Assembly: GCA_022870705.1 (NCBI GenBank)
Contig: CP072107.1
Coordinates: 1,796,501 to 1,860,500, forward strand
Direction of reading: 5' to 3'
DNA from: Oscillospiraceae bacterium CM
Lineage (GTDB): Bacteria > Bacillota > Clostridia > Oscillospirales > Oscillospiraceae
Length of the DNA: 64,000 nt
The notes under the pieces were generated by a model. That model did no database searches and had not been told where the DNA came from. It worked only from the letters and a program-made list of their open reading frames with translations. Of the stretch, positions 24,687 to 34,382 are shown one piece after another; the stretch's first letter is position 1; the number at the start of each line of letters is the position of its first letter. The translations under genes and the position numbers were made by a program.

Positions 24687-25922
24687 GTGTTATTAATTTT
24701 TCACAACATCTACGGCTCCATGTTATTGCTCTGCATTTTCGCGTTATTTACACCGGTCCTCTCCGCCAAAATGAAACTTTTTAAGATCCCAACCCTCATT
24801 TTGGAAATTATTGTAGGTATCATCCTTGGCAAAAGTTTTCTCGATTTATTCGCCTCACAGCATGAGCAGCTCCGTTATTTGTCGGAAATCGGCGTTCTGT
24901 TCTTTATGCTTGTATTAGGGTTAGAAATCAATCCTGATATTATTTTCCGTAAATCCAACGGCCCAAAAACAACAAACCCGCTTGTCTTAGTCCTCATCAT
25001 CTTTGTCTCCTCACTTGTCATTTCCTTCGCGTTTGGTTACATACTGTACCATTTCGGCATCATTAAGAATATCTATATTATCAGCGTCATCATCGCGGCA
25101 ACGGCACCCGGTATTGTCATCCCGGTTCTGAAAGAAAACAATATTTCGGATACCTTTTATGGCCAGACAATCGTGTTGTATATGACAATCAGCGAAGTTA
25201 TCTGCCTATTCTTGATTTCCTCATACAGCCATTTGTCGCTGATGGGTCTTGTCTATAATATCCTCATCGTGCTCGGCATCTTCGTCACTGTTAAAGTCTT
25301 TAAAACGGTGAAAGACAAAGTCGGTGACCGCTACACCACCTTAAAGGTCAACAGCTTTTTTAACTTAGAATCGCGGTTTGCCTTGGCCATCATGTTCATC
25401 TTCGCAACAATTTTCTACATGCTCAATTATGATGTCGTGCTCGGTGCCTATCTGGCTGGTATCACGCTGGCGATCGTTTTAAAGAAAAGCGAAAAGGAAG
25501 TCATTCACAAGCAGCTCGACACGATCGGCTTTGGATTTTTTATCCCGCTCTTTTTTATCATCACAGGGTCAAATCTCAATATTCCGGCCGTTTTCAGCTC
25601 GTGGAACGTCATCGTGCTGATTCCCTGCCTCTTTGGTCTGATGTTCCTAGCGAAGTTTATTCCGGCCTTCCTTTTCACAAAGGTGTTCGGCAAAAAGCTT
25701 GCCATGCATACCGGTTCACTGCTGGCGGCGCAGTTTAGCCTTTTGCTGATCGGCTCTGCAATCGCCTTGGAGAATCATATTATTGACGAAACTTTCTACT
25801 CGGCGCTTGTTGTCACCGCTCTCATATCCAGCCTTGTGCTTCCGGTTATCTTCCTGAAGTTTATCAATAAAAATAAGCAAAAGCTCAATCTTGACAGCCC
25901 AGCGGTGTCAACCTCCATGTAA
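24687..25922 (+). CDS. Cation:proton antiporter, CPA2/Kef type
   Basis: A 411-aa integral membrane protein with about 11-12 helices matching the Na+/H+ exchanger (CPA2) domain. 'LSEIGVLFFMLVLGLEINPD' is the conserved helix, and 'VVLGAYLAGITLAIVL' and 'FFIPLFFIITGSNLN' are later family blocks. It has no TrkA-N/RCK domain at the C-terminus. The start is a GTG with GGAAGGG about 10 bases upstream. The transported ion (Na+ or K+) cannot be inferred; a Kdp system follows on the other strand. Confidence 0.88.
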   Translation: MLLIFHNIYGSMLLLCIFALFTPVLSAKMKLFKIPTLILEIIVGIILGKSFLDLFASQHEQLRYLSEIGVLFFMLVLGLEINPDIIFRKSNGPKTTNPLVLVLIIFVSSLVISFAFGYILYHFGIIKNIYIISVIIAATAPGIVIPVLKENNISDTFYGQTIVLYMTISEVICLFLISSYSHLSLMGLVYNILIVLGIFVTVKVFKTVKDKVGDRYTTLKVNSFFNLESRFALAIMFIFATIFYMLNYDVVLGAYLAGITLAIVLKKSEKEVIHKQLDTIGFGFFIPLFFIITGSNLNIPAVFSSWNVIVLIPCLFGLMFLAKFIPAFLFTKVFGKKLAMHTGSLLAAQFSLLLIGSAIALENHIIDETFYSALVVTALISSLVLPVIFLKFINKNKQKLNLDSPAVSTSM

Positions 25923-25936
25923 ATCCAACAGTGTTT

Positions 25937-25973
25937 AGCGGCGGGACGTTAGAAAACGTCCCGCCGCTTTTTT
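25937..25973 (+). terminator. Terminator of the antiporter gene
   Basis: AGCGGCGGGACGTT and AACGTCCCGCCGCT form a perfect stem with an AGAA loop and TTTTTT tail. Confidence 0.9.
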
Positions 25974-26034
25974 AGATCATTTTCAGGGAAGTAAGCAAGC
26001 TCAATTATGTTCTTCCAAGGGTATTCGCAAAAAT

Positions 26035-26748
26035 TTAATCCTCAACCATCCGATACCCGACGCCAACTTCAGTATCAATATACCGTGGTTCAGCGGGGTT
26101 AATCTCCAGTTTCCTCCGGATATTGGCCATATTTACACGAAGGGCTTGTACTTCACTCAAAAATGTATCACTCGTATAAGGCCCCCAGACTTCTTTGATG
26201 ATAAAATCGTGTGTCAAAACTTTCCCGGCATGTTTTGAAAGTAACACGAGGATTTTATATTCAATCGGTGTAAGATGTAGCTCTTTTCCTGATAAGGCGA
26301 CGAGTCTCTTTTCAAAATCGATTTCAAGGTCTCCGACGGCGAACTTACCCTTTTCAAGGACTGAGGATTCCGTTGACTTTAGACAGTGTCGCAAGGCAGT
26401 TCTGATCCGAGCCAACAATTCCGCTGTTCCGAATGGCTTCGTGATATAGTCGTCTGCGCCAAGGTCAAGCGCCTCAACCTTCTCACGTTCATGTCCCCGT
26501 GCAGAAACAACAATAATCGGAAGCCCTGTCCATTGCCGAATAGTTTTCAGGACTTCAAGTCCGTCCATATCGGGCAGACCGAGATCAAGCAAAATCAGAT
26601 CTGGTACATGTGAGGCTGCCATCGAAATAGCTTCCTTGCCTGTTGCCGCTTTTATAACATTGAAATCATTTGATGTTAGCACGGCAGACATGAAATTGCA
26701 GATGCTTCCCTCGTCATCAACAATCATCACGAGTGTCTTATTCTCCAT
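26035..26748 (-). CDS. kdpE: KdpE response regulator
   Basis: OmpR/PhoB-type regulator (237 aa) with a receiver domain (about 5-118; acidic 'DDEG', phosphorylated Asp in 'DLILLDLGLPD', Lys in 'YITKPFG') and a winged-helix DNA-binding domain (about 135-235). It should be phosphorylated by KdpD and activate kdpFABC under potassium limitation. It overlaps the end of kdpD by 11 bp, so the two are coupled. Confidence 0.95.
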   Translation of the reverse strand: MENKTLVMIVDDEGSICNFMSAVLTSNDFNVIKAATGKEAISMAASHVPDLILLDLGLPDMDGLEVLKTIRQWTGLPIIVVSARGHEREKVEALDLGADDYITKPFGTAELLARIRTALRHCLKSTESSVLEKGKFAVGDLEIDFEKRLVALSGKELHLTPIEYKILVLLSKHAGKVLTHDFIIKEVWGPYTSDTFLSEVQALRVNMANIRRKLEINPAEPRYIDTEVGVGYRMVED

Positions 26749-29446
26749 CTTTTTGTTCCTCTACAAGTGGCAAGGTGAATTTAAACGCTGCGCCGCCTTT
26801 TTTTCGGTTAGTGGCCTCCATACTTCCGTTATGAGACTTTATAATGGACATGCAAATTGACAAACCGATTCCCATATTTCTAGATGAATCGGCGCTTCGC
26901 TTTCTATCAGGTGCATAACTATCGAAAACGTAAGGTAAGTCCTGCTCTGAAATCCCTTCGCCGTTGTCAAGCACTTCAAAGACAGCGTCTTCAGCGTTTT
27001 TACTGACAATAACATCAATATTAGTTTCATTACCTGAGTGCTTTACCGCGTTTTCGAGCAAGTTTATAAGTACCTGTTCAATGAGTGTTCCATCCATCGG
27101 GACGATCAAGAGCTGATCTGGGACCTTAACCGCGATTTTACGTTCCGGAAATCTTTTTCGAATTCGGCTGATTGCTTCAGCGACAATTTCTTCAGCGGCC
27201 TCCGGTGTTTTGATAACACTGGAAGTACCTTCATTGATCCGTGTAACGGACAAAATATTTTCTACCATACGAATCAGCCACTGCGATTCTTCTTTAATAT
27301 CTGTCAATAGCTTAACGTGGGTCTCCCGATCAAGTGACTCGCCACTTTCTAGAATCGCCTGACTTGATCCGAATATGCAAGTCAATGGGGTCCTCAGATC
27401 GTGTGAGATAGCACGTAGCAAATTGCTGCGCATTTTTTCTTTTTCGGAATCGATAAGGATTTTTCGTTGCTCGTCCGAGAGAATCTGCCGTTCAAGGGCT
27501 AGAGCAACCTGTGAGACAATCATTTGTAGGTACAGCCGACGGTCCTGACTCAGTTTTCCGTTCAAACAAGAAACGCCGATAACGCCTAGTGGCTTGCCCT
27601 GCGCGATCACAGGCACATAATATCCACTTGCACCCATCAGCGTATCGGTTCCAGCACCGGCATTTTTGAGATTTAGAAAAACCCAGTGCGCAACAGCACG
27701 TTCGTCAGCCGAAAAAAGTACTGATGCATCGGTCTCTGCTTCGGCTTGTTTGAACGAGAACTGCTTGTTATTTTCCGGGTCTTGTGTATAGAAAACGGCG
27801 GAGCGTGAAAAAAGCTTTGTAATATAATCGGTAGTCAGCGCAGTTATATTATCATTTCCTCGTGTGACAAGCAGCTTTTTGTTGATTTCATAAAGGACCT
27901 TAGTGCGCCGCTCTCTTTCCACAGCTTGCTGCGCGTTTGTTTTGACCCGAACAGTCATGGCGCTCGTGACGAGAGCGACAAGCAGCATGACAGCAAAAGT
28001 GACTGGGTAACCCGGTTGGATGGCGTTAAAGGTATAATAAGGTACGGTAAAGAAGAAATTGAAGACCAAAACACTCAGGATTGAAAAGAATACACCGTAA
28101 AAATACCCTTGAGTCGTCCGTGAAATCGTAAGGACTGACAGGATGTATACCATGATGATATTCTGGTCACCAATCTCAAGCGCTTTCAGGACAAAACAGA
28201 GAAGTGTCGCCAGCACTAAATAGCCTAGGGCTTTTATCGTATCCGACCAAGATAAGGAGATGTTTTGAGACAGTATTTTACGCCGCGGCTTTTTATATCT
28301 TTTCTGCCCAGGGATACCAGGTATGATATGAAGCTCGACAGTTGGCAGAAGGGCTATTAGTTTATCTTCAAGATCAGTTTCAAAGTAAGACAAAAATGTT
28401 TTTTTGTTCCGGCTTTTGCCGACAACGATATTTGTTATCCCTGATAGCTTAGCATAACTGGCAATGATCGTTGCAATATCGTCGCCATTGAGGGTGACAA
28501 TTTCACCGCCGAGCTCCTCGGCTAGATCCATGTTCAACCGGATATTTTTCTTATCTTCTTCCGATATGTTTTGACTGTCCAAACAGTCGACATAGGCTGC
28601 TACCCAGGGGGCGTGGAATGAATCTGCAGTCCTCGCCGTCCAGCGGATACATTTTGCGGAGGAAGGGGATGGCCCAATGCAAACCAGCAGCCTTGTGCTG
28701 GCCATTTTCTCTGCCATATGTAATTCGTTCTGATTGTCGTGGCTGACGCGGTCAGTTGCTTTTCGCATGGCTATTTCACGGAGAAGACGCAGATTCCCCT
28801 TCGTGAAAAAGTTATCCATTGCCGTGCGGGCTCGCTCGGGACGGTATATTTTGCCTGCTTCGAAACGCCTAAGCAGTTCATCCGGTTCGATATCAATCAG
28901 CTTGACCATATCGGCCCGATCGAAGATGGCGTCGGGGATCGTTTCGCGGACTCGTACCTTCGTAATATTCTGCACAATGTCGTTTAAACTCTCGATATGC
29001 TGAACATTGACTGTCGTATAGACATTGATGCCAGCCTTCAGCAATTCTTCAATATCCTGATACCTTTTTTTGTTCCGAACCCCTTCCGCGTTTGTATGCG
29101 CAAGCTCGTCGACAAGTATCAGCTCCGGCTGGCGTTTCAGCGCGGCATCAAGGTCGAATTCTTTGAGCTGAATGTTCCGATACTGGATTGTTTGGGGCTG
29201 TAGCACCGGCAGACCCTCCAGCAAAGACATTGTCTCCGGCCTTGTGTGCGGCTCTAGATAGCCGACAAGAACATCCACGTCGTTTTTTTGTTGTTCTCTG
29301 GCGTCATCAAGCATGGCATATGTTTTGCCAACACCGGCGGCGAAGCCAAAAAATATTTTCAATTTTCCTTCTTTTCTCGGTTCGCTTAAATGAATACTTT
29401 CCAGCAATGCGTCCGGATCGGGCCGCCCATCATTGACTTCAGACAT
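26738..29446 (-). CDS. kdpD: KdpD sensor histidine kinase
   Basis: KdpD (902 aa), the potassium/turgor-responsive kinase. Domain order: N-terminal KdpD domain with Walker A GFAAGVGKTYAML, a Usp-like domain, four transmembrane helices (about residues 400-500), a GAF-like segment, then the kinase core with 'LLRAISHDLRTPLTCI' (phosphorylated His) and the N, G1 ('DNGEGI') and G2 ('GIGLSI') boxes. The ATG at 29446 is chosen because the earlier ATG lacks any ribosome site. It follows kdpC by 46 bp. Confidence 0.95.
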   Translation of the reverse strand: MSEVNDGRPDPDALLESIHLSEPRKEGKLKIFFGFAAGVGKTYAMLDDAREQQKNDVDVLVGYLEPHTRPETMSLLEGLPVLQPQTIQYRNIQLKEFDLDAALKRQPELILVDELAHTNAEGVRNKKRYQDIEELLKAGINVYTTVNVQHIESLNDIVQNITKVRVRETIPDAIFDRADMVKLIDIEPDELLRRFEAGKIYRPERARTAMDNFFTKGNLRLLREIAMRKATDRVSHDNQNELHMAEKMASTRLLVCIGPSPSSAKCIRWTARTADSFHAPWVAAYVDCLDSQNISEEDKKNIRLNMDLAEELGGEIVTLNGDDIATIIASYAKLSGITNIVVGKSRNKKTFLSYFETDLEDKLIALLPTVELHIIPGIPGQKRYKKPRRKILSQNISLSWSDTIKALGYLVLATLLCFVLKALEIGDQNIIMVYILSVLTISRTTQGYFYGVFFSILSVLVFNFFFTVPYYTFNAIQPGYPVTFAVMLLVALVTSAMTVRVKTNAQQAVERERRTKVLYEINKKLLVTRGNDNITALTTDYITKLFSRSAVFYTQDPENNKQFSFKQAEAETDASVLFSADERAVAHWVFLNLKNAGAGTDTLMGASGYYVPVIAQGKPLGVIGVSCLNGKLSQDRRLYLQMIVSQVALALERQILSDEQRKILIDSEKEKMRSNLLRAISHDLRTPLTCIFGSSQAILESGESLDRETHVKLLTDIKEESQWLIRMVENILSVTRINEGTSSVIKTPEAAEEIVAEAISRIRKRFPERKIAVKVPDQLLIVPMDGTLIEQVLINLLENAVKHSGNETNIDVIVSKNAEDAVFEVLDNGEGISEQDLPYVFDSYAPDRKRSADSSRNMGIGLSICMSIIKSHNGSMEATNRKKGGAAFKFTLPLVEEQKDGE

Positions 29447-29492
29447 GTCTTTCACCAGCCTCTCGTATATGCAGTATGCCATTGTTTAACAG

Positions 29493-30053
29493 CTAAATCA
29501 AGCCGTCAAGCGCCATATTGACCTTCAGGACATTAACAGCGTCTTCGCCCCAAAAACCGAGAAATTTACCGGTTGTATATTTACTAATGATCTCTCGAAC
29601 CGACTTCTCACTCATCCCGCGCTCACGCGCGATTCTGGCAACTTGGTACTCAGCCGCTGCGGGGGAAATATTTGGGTCTACACCGCTGGCAGAGCCAGTG
29701 ACGAGATCCATCGGGATAGGTGCGGTATTGGTGGGATCAAAGGCGTGCCACCAGTCAATGCGCTCCTGAACCAGCTTTTTTTCATCGCTGCTGGCAGGGT
29801 TCAGATTCGTTGTACCAAGCGCTCGTCCAATTAAATACTGTGGTTTCGAAAACTCCTGCTCGATCAGTGCCGAGCCATATTCCTTTTTTGACCCGTCTTT
29901 CAGCGTCACCGTCATAATACTCCCATTAGCCTGCGCAGGAAATACCGCTTGTGCAACAACGGTGATAACACCTGGGTAAACGACGCCACACAGCATTGTC
30001 ATGATGAAAAAACAGACAAGCACGGGCCGCAATGATTTTAAGATTCTTCTCAC
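29493..30053 (-). CDS. kdpC: Potassium-transporting ATPase subunit C
   Basis: KdpC (186 aa), the single-span subunit that stabilises KdpFABC and raises ATP affinity. One N-terminal helix ('VLVCFFIMTMLCGVVYPG') is followed by an external domain with 'GSASGVDPNISPAAAEYQVA' and 'VNVLKVNMALDGL'. A GTG start with GAGGTG upstream. It lies 11 bp after kdpB. Confidence 0.96.
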   Translation of the reverse strand: MRRILKSLRPVLVCFFIMTMLCGVVYPGVITVVAQAVFPAQANGSIMTVTLKDGSKKEYGSALIEQEFSKPQYLIGRALGTTNLNPASSDEKKLVQERIDWWHAFDPTNTAPIPMDLVTGSASGVDPNISPAAAEYQVARIARERGMSEKSVREIISKYTTGKFLGFWGEDAVNVLKVNMALDGLI

Positions 30054-30064
30054 GTTATTTCACC

Positions 30065-32122
30065 TCACACGATATGACAGACAGTTAAAATGATATCAAT
30101 CAGTTTGATTGCGATAAATGGCGCGATTATTCCACCTAAACCATAGACACCGAGATTACGTTTTAGCAGGTTTCCAGCGGATGTTTCCTGATATTTGACG
30201 CCTTTTAGAGACAATGGGATAAGCGCGATAATAATCAATGCATTGTAGATAATTGCTGACAAGATCGCACTCGTAGCGCTTGTCAAGCCCATGAAATTAA
30301 GAACGGCAAGTTGAGGATATATCCCAAAAAACAAAATGGGAATGATGGCAAAATATTTAGCGATATCATTTGTAACGCTAAAGGTCGTCAGCGCGCCACG
30401 CGTCATAAGAAGCTGTTTGCCAATACGTACGATATCGATGAGCTTTGTCGGGCTGGAATCTAGGTCGACCATGTTGCCTGCCTCTTTGGCGGCTTGCGTC
30501 CCGGTATTCATCGCAACAGCCACGTCCGCTTGGGCTAGAGCTGGCGCGTCGTTTGTACCGTCGCCGGTCATGGCTACGAGATGCCCCAGTGCCTGATAAT
30601 CGCGGATGAGATTGAGCTTGGCATCCGGCGTGGCTTCAGCCAGAAAATCATCGACACCTGCCTCGGCAGCAATGGCGGCAGCTGTCATGGGGTTGTCGCC
30701 AGTGATCATAATCGTCTTTATGCCCATCTTCCGAAGATCGTCAAAGCGCTCCTTAACGCCATTCTTAACGATATCTTTTAAGTAGATTACACCGAGAACG
30801 GCCCCGTTTTTTGCCACAACAAGCGGTGTACCGCCTTTGCCGGCGATCTGCTTGACGATTTGATCACATTCGTCGGGATAGTCTTCGCCTTTATCAAGAA
30901 CATAATTCTTGACAGCGTCAGCGGCGCCTTTTCTGATTTCATTACCCTTGTAGTCAATCCCACTCATTCTTGTCTTTGCGGTGAATTCTATGAAGGATGC
31001 GCCGAGATTTGACATGTCGCGCCCCCTTATATTGAAGCGCTCCTTGGCGAGGATGACGATGCTGCGTCCTTCTGCTGTTTCATCAGCCAGTGAAGACAGT
31101 TGTGCTGCGTCTGCCAGCTCCTGTTCTGAAACGCCTTTTACCGGGAAAAACGCACTTGCTTGCCTATTGCCGAGTGTAATGGTGCCAGTCTTATCCAACA
31201 GTAAGACATCAACATCACCCGCCGCTTCAATGGCACGCCCGCTCATCGCCAGGACATTCGCCTGATTGAGCCGACTCATACCCGCAATACCGATAGAGGA
31301 CAATAATGCACCGATTGTCGTTGGTGCCAAGCAAACAAGAAGGGCAATAACATTGGTGATTGAAACAGCATGACCTGCACCGGCTTGTTTGCTGGCAAAA
31401 TCGGAGAACGGAAGAAGTGTCGCTGTCACGACGAGAAATATAATTGTCAGTGTTACCAGCAAAATCTGCAGAGCGATTTCGTTGGGCGTTTTCTTTCTGG
31501 AAGCACCTTCGACCATGGCGATCATCTTGTCAAGGAAGCTCTCGCCTGGGTCAGCTGTTCCTTTGATAATCAACCAGTCGGAAACCAACGTTGTACCACC
31601 GGTCACGGCACTGCGGTCGCCGCCTGACTCGCGGATGACTGGAGCAGATTCACCAGTGATGGCGCTCTCGTCAACGGAGGCTGCGCCGTCAATGACTTCA
31701 CCGTCAATTGGAATCTGTTCACCCACCTTCACATAAACGATATCGCCCTTTTTAAGGGTGCTTGATATCACCTCTTCATAATCATCCGGGTTACATGATG
31801 TTTTTAATTTCCGCGCCTTGACGTCCTTACGTGATTTCCGAAGCGTATCGGCCTGAGCGCGTCCGCGGCCTTCGGCAATCGCCTCGGCAAAATTCGCAAA
31901 AAGCACCGTAAACCAAAGGATTAACGCAATGGCCAATGTATATCCCGTGCTTTCATCTCGAATTCCGACAAAAGTCAGAAGCCACAGTGCCGTTGTCAGA
32001 AAAGCTCCAATATAGACGACAAACATGACGGGATTTTTAATCTGAACAGCCGGCGTCAATTTTTTAAAGGATTGAACAATAGCGTCCGCATAGATTTTTG
32101 ACTTTGTATGGTTTGTTTTCAT
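30065..32122 (-). CDS. kdpB: Potassium-transporting ATPase ATP-binding subunit B
   Basis: P-type ATPase subunit (685 aa) that powers K+ uptake by KdpFABC. The phosphorylation site [10 protein letters not shown], the actuator TGES (in '[11 protein letters not shown]') and the hinge '[19 protein letters not shown]' are all present. The TGES serine is the residue phosphorylated to inhibit the E. coli enzyme. GAGGTG precedes the ATG. It lies 10 bp after kdpA. Confidence 0.97.
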   Translation of the reverse strand: MKTNHTKSKIYADAIVQSFKKLTPAVQIKNPVMFVVYIGAFLTTALWLLTFVGIRDESTGYTLAIALILWFTVLFANFAEAIAEGRGRAQADTLRKSRKDVKARKLKTSCNPDDYEEVISSTLKKGDIVYVKVGEQIPIDGEVIDGAASVDESAITGESAPVIRESGGDRSAVTGGTTLVSDWLIIKGTADPGESFLDKMIAMVEGASRKKTPNEIALQILLVTLTIIFLVVTATLLPFSDFASKQAGAGHAVSITNVIALLVCLAPTTIGALLSSIGIAGMSRLNQANVLAMSGRAIEAAGDVDVLLLDKTGTITLGNRQASAFFPVKGVSEQELADAAQLSSLADETAEGRSIVILAKERFNIRGRDMSNLGASFIEFTAKTRMSGIDYKGNEIRKGAADAVKNYVLDKGEDYPDECDQIVKQIAGKGGTPLVVAKNGAVLGVIYLKDIVKNGVKERFDDLRKMGIKTIMITGDNPMTAAAIAAEAGVDDFLAEATPDAKLNLIRDYQALGHLVAMTGDGTNDAPALAQADVAVAMNTGTQAAKEAGNMVDLDSSPTKLIDIVRIGKQLLMTRGALTTFSVTNDIAKYFAIIPILFFGIYPQLAVLNFMGLTSATSAILSAIIYNALIIIALIPLSLKGVKYQETSAGNLLKRNLGVYGLGGIIAPFIAIKLIDIILTVCHIV

Positions 32123-32132
32123 TGTTCACACC

Positions 32133-33821
32133 TCATCTTACAGCTGTAAAGTAGTCTGCGATCGGTCCAAGGGCTAGCGCTGGTAAAAAAGTCAGCGCGC
32201 CGACGATCAGGATAATAGCAATCAGGAGACCGACGAACAATGCGTTGCTTGTTGATAGTGTCCCTTCCCCGGCGGCAACGATTTTTTTATTGGACAGATT
32301 GCCAGCTAAAAATATCACCGCAGTCATTGGCACAAAACGCGTGATCAGCATTATGATGCTGCCGATGACATTGGTAAAAACGGTATTTGCCGCATATCCG
32401 CCAAACGCGCTGCCGTTATTTGCCCCCATGGAAGTAAATGCATAAAGGATTTCTGAGAAACCGTGCGCGCCCGGATTTGTCAGCCACGTTGTGACCTGCG
32501 GCATTAATACGGCTGCCAGAGTGCCAAACAAGATGAACAAAGCCGGTGTCAGAATAATAATGCAGACCATTTTCATGTCAAACGGCTCTATTTTTTTACC
32601 GAGATATTCCGGTGTTCTCCCGACCATAAGACCTGCAATAAACACGGTGAGAATAATAAAACCAAGCATGCCATACAAGCCGCTCCCAACGCCGCCGAAG
32701 ACAACCTCGCCGATGTGCATCAGGAACATAAGCACAACACCACTCAGGGGTGTAAAACTATCAAGCATTGCGTTAACGGAACCGTTTGAAGCCGCCGTTG
32801 TAGCCGTCCCCCAGAGCGCCGAAGTCGCGACGCCGTGTATAACCTCTTTGCCCTCCATACTTCCGGATGATACAACGCCACCGAAAACGGGCGCGCCATA
32901 AAGCTCACTGGCAGTAATGCCAACGAGGCAAACGACAAACAATATAAGCATCGCGGCATAGATAGATCGGCCTTGCTTACTATTCTTGACTGCTTTACCG
33001 AAGGAAACACAAAGCGCAGCGGGGATGAGAAGAATGGAGAGAAGCTGCAGCAGATTTGAAAGAGCTGTGGGATTTTCGAGTGGGTATGCCGAATTCATGC
33101 CGAAGAAGCCGCCGCCGTTTGTACCCAGCTCTTTAATGGCAATCTGGCTGGCCGCAGGGCCAAGCGGAATCGTCTGAACTGCTCCGCGCTCAAGCGTTGT
33201 CGTGTGTGTATATGAACTTAGTGTCTGAACAACGCCCTGTGAGACGAGAATGACGGCGAGCACGAGAGACAGCGGAATCAGGACATACAGCGTGACACGA
33301 ACAAGATCCTTCCAGAAGTTGCCGATGGTCACTTGTTGTTTCTGAATGAAGCCGCGGATCAGCGCAAAAAGGACAGCAATGCCGACACCAGCCGACAGGA
33401 AATTCTGAACAGTCAATCCAAGACTCTGCGTGAAATATGATAATGTACTTTCGCCGGAATAGGCCTGCCAGTTTGTATTGCTTACAAAGCTGGCCGCGGT
33501 GTTCAATGCCAAATCCCAACTCACATTTTTTATATGTTCTGGATTGAAGGGTAAAACATTTTGCAGGAGCTGAATCAAAAAGACAACGACAAAGCTGAGA
33601 AGGCTTATAGAAATAACAGAAAACGCGTACGTCTTCGGCGTCATGTCGCCCTCTCCGCGCACGCCCATCAGTTTGTAAATGCCCTTTTCAACAGGGGATA
33701 GAATGCGCGTTAGGAAAATGCGCTGGCTTGTCATGACTTTGTAAATATACAAACCAAGCGGAATAGACAAGCCAATCAACACGAGGATGTAGAACAAATC
33801 CGATACAAAAATATTACTCAT
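32133..33821 (-). CDS. kdpA: Potassium-transporting ATPase subunit A
   Basis: KdpA (562 aa), the channel-like K+ subunit with ten or so membrane helices. The four filter-like segments are recognisable, e.g. '[19 protein letters not shown]', '[20 protein letters not shown]' and '[20 protein letters not shown]'. Its ATG overlaps the kdpF stop (ATGA), so it is translationally coupled to it. Confidence 0.97.
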   Translation of the reverse strand: MSNIFVSDLFYILVLIGLSIPLGLYIYKVMTSQRIFLTRILSPVEKGIYKLMGVRGEGDMTPKTYAFSVISISLLSFVVVFLIQLLQNVLPFNPEHIKNVSWDLALNTAASFVSNTNWQAYSGESTLSYFTQSLGLTVQNFLSAGVGIAVLFALIRGFIQKQQVTIGNFWKDLVRVTLYVLIPLSLVLAVILVSQGVVQTLSSYTHTTTLERGAVQTIPLGPAASQIAIKELGTNGGGFFGMNSAYPLENPTALSNLLQLLSILLIPAALCVSFGKAVKNSKQGRSIYAAMLILFVVCLVGITASELYGAPVFGGVVSSGSMEGKEVIHGVATSALWGTATTAASNGSVNAMLDSFTPLSGVVLMFLMHIGEVVFGGVGSGLYGMLGFIILTVFIAGLMVGRTPEYLGKKIEPFDMKMVCIIILTPALFILFGTLAAVLMPQVTTWLTNPGAHGFSEILYAFTSMGANNGSAFGGYAANTVFTNVIGSIIMLITRFVPMTAVIFLAGNLSNKKIVAAGEGTLSTSNALFVGLLIAIILIVGALTFLPALALGPIADYFTAVR

Positions 33822-33907
33822 AGATTCTCACCCCTGAACAGAACATAAAACAGATACCCGAGGAGGGCTAACGCAATAATTGCTGCAATAATAAGGATAG
33901 CTTCCAT
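33818..33907 (-). CDS. kdpF: KdpF, small K+-transporting ATPase subunit
   Basis: A 29-aa membrane peptide, [20 protein letters not shown] followed by YVLFRGENL, encoded just ahead of kdpA with a 4-bp ATGA overlap. KdpF stabilises the complex in E. coli. It is too short for most gene finders, but position, hydrophobicity and overlap make the call firm. Confidence 0.92.
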   Translation of the reverse strand: MEAILIIAAIIALALLGYLFYVLFRGENL

Positions 33908-33947
33908 AACACCCACACTTTTTTCTAATCAAGTTTTCGCACTTTTG

Positions 33948-33980
33948 ATTATAATTATTTTCTCCTAAAGTTGGTGTAAA
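33948..33980 (-). promoter_or_regulatory. Candidate kdp promoter
   Basis: On the minus strand TTTACA (33975-33980) is 17 bp from TAATTA (33952-33957) and 21 bp from TATAAT (33948-33953). The poor fit is consistent with an activator-dependent promoter. Confidence 0.5.
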
Positions 33981-33995
33981 GGACACCATGGTACG

Positions 33996-34012
33996 TATAA
34001 AGATTGTATAAA
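33996..34012 (-). promoter_or_regulatory. Predicted KdpE-binding box
   Basis: TTTATA-CAATC-TTTATA on the minus strand, a direct repeat with an 11-bp period. It lies 15 bp upstream of the candidate -35 box, matching the TTTATA-N5-TTTACA-type site known for KdpE. Confidence 0.75.
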
Positions 34013-34093
34013 GACGCTTTTTAAGCACAGTTTTTGCCTGCGGAATCACTAAACGCAGAAAAGTCCTTGGCTTAAGCAGTTTTCGCCCAATAA

Positions 34094-34135
34094 AACCAAT
34101 AAAGGCTGACTCATAAGAGTCAGCCTTTATTGGTT
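34094..34135 (-). terminator. Terminator after tRNA-Val
   Basis: AACCAATAAAGGCTGACTC and its perfect reverse complement form a 19-bp stem with an ATAA loop (TTAT on the minus strand). The T-run on the minus strand is interrupted (TTGGTTTTATTGG), so termination strength is uncertain. Confidence 0.65.
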
Positions 34136-34153
34136 CAAAGACAATTTTTAATT

Positions 34154-34229
34154 TGGTGGACGGTACAGGACTCGAACCTGTGACCCTCCGCACGTCAAGC
34201 GGATGCTCTACCAGCTGAGCTAACTGTCC
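34154..34229 (-). tRNA. tRNA-Val (GAC)
   Basis: A 76-nt cloverleaf with anticodon stem TCCGC/GCGGA around TTGACGT, T-loop TTCGAGT and encoded CCA. The acceptor stem GGACAGT/ACCGTCC has one A-C mismatch at pair 5-68. Confidence 0.93.
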
Positions 34230-34382
34230 ATGTCAGCGAACGTTATTTTACAACGAATGCGGCAAATTGTCAAGCCCTTAATTTCATTCCGGGGGCTTGT
34301 AACGACCCCCGGAATCAAGGGCAAATGGGACCTCGCGGCAGCGCGAAACAGCTTCTACCACCGGTGGCAGGACCTCTGTTGC

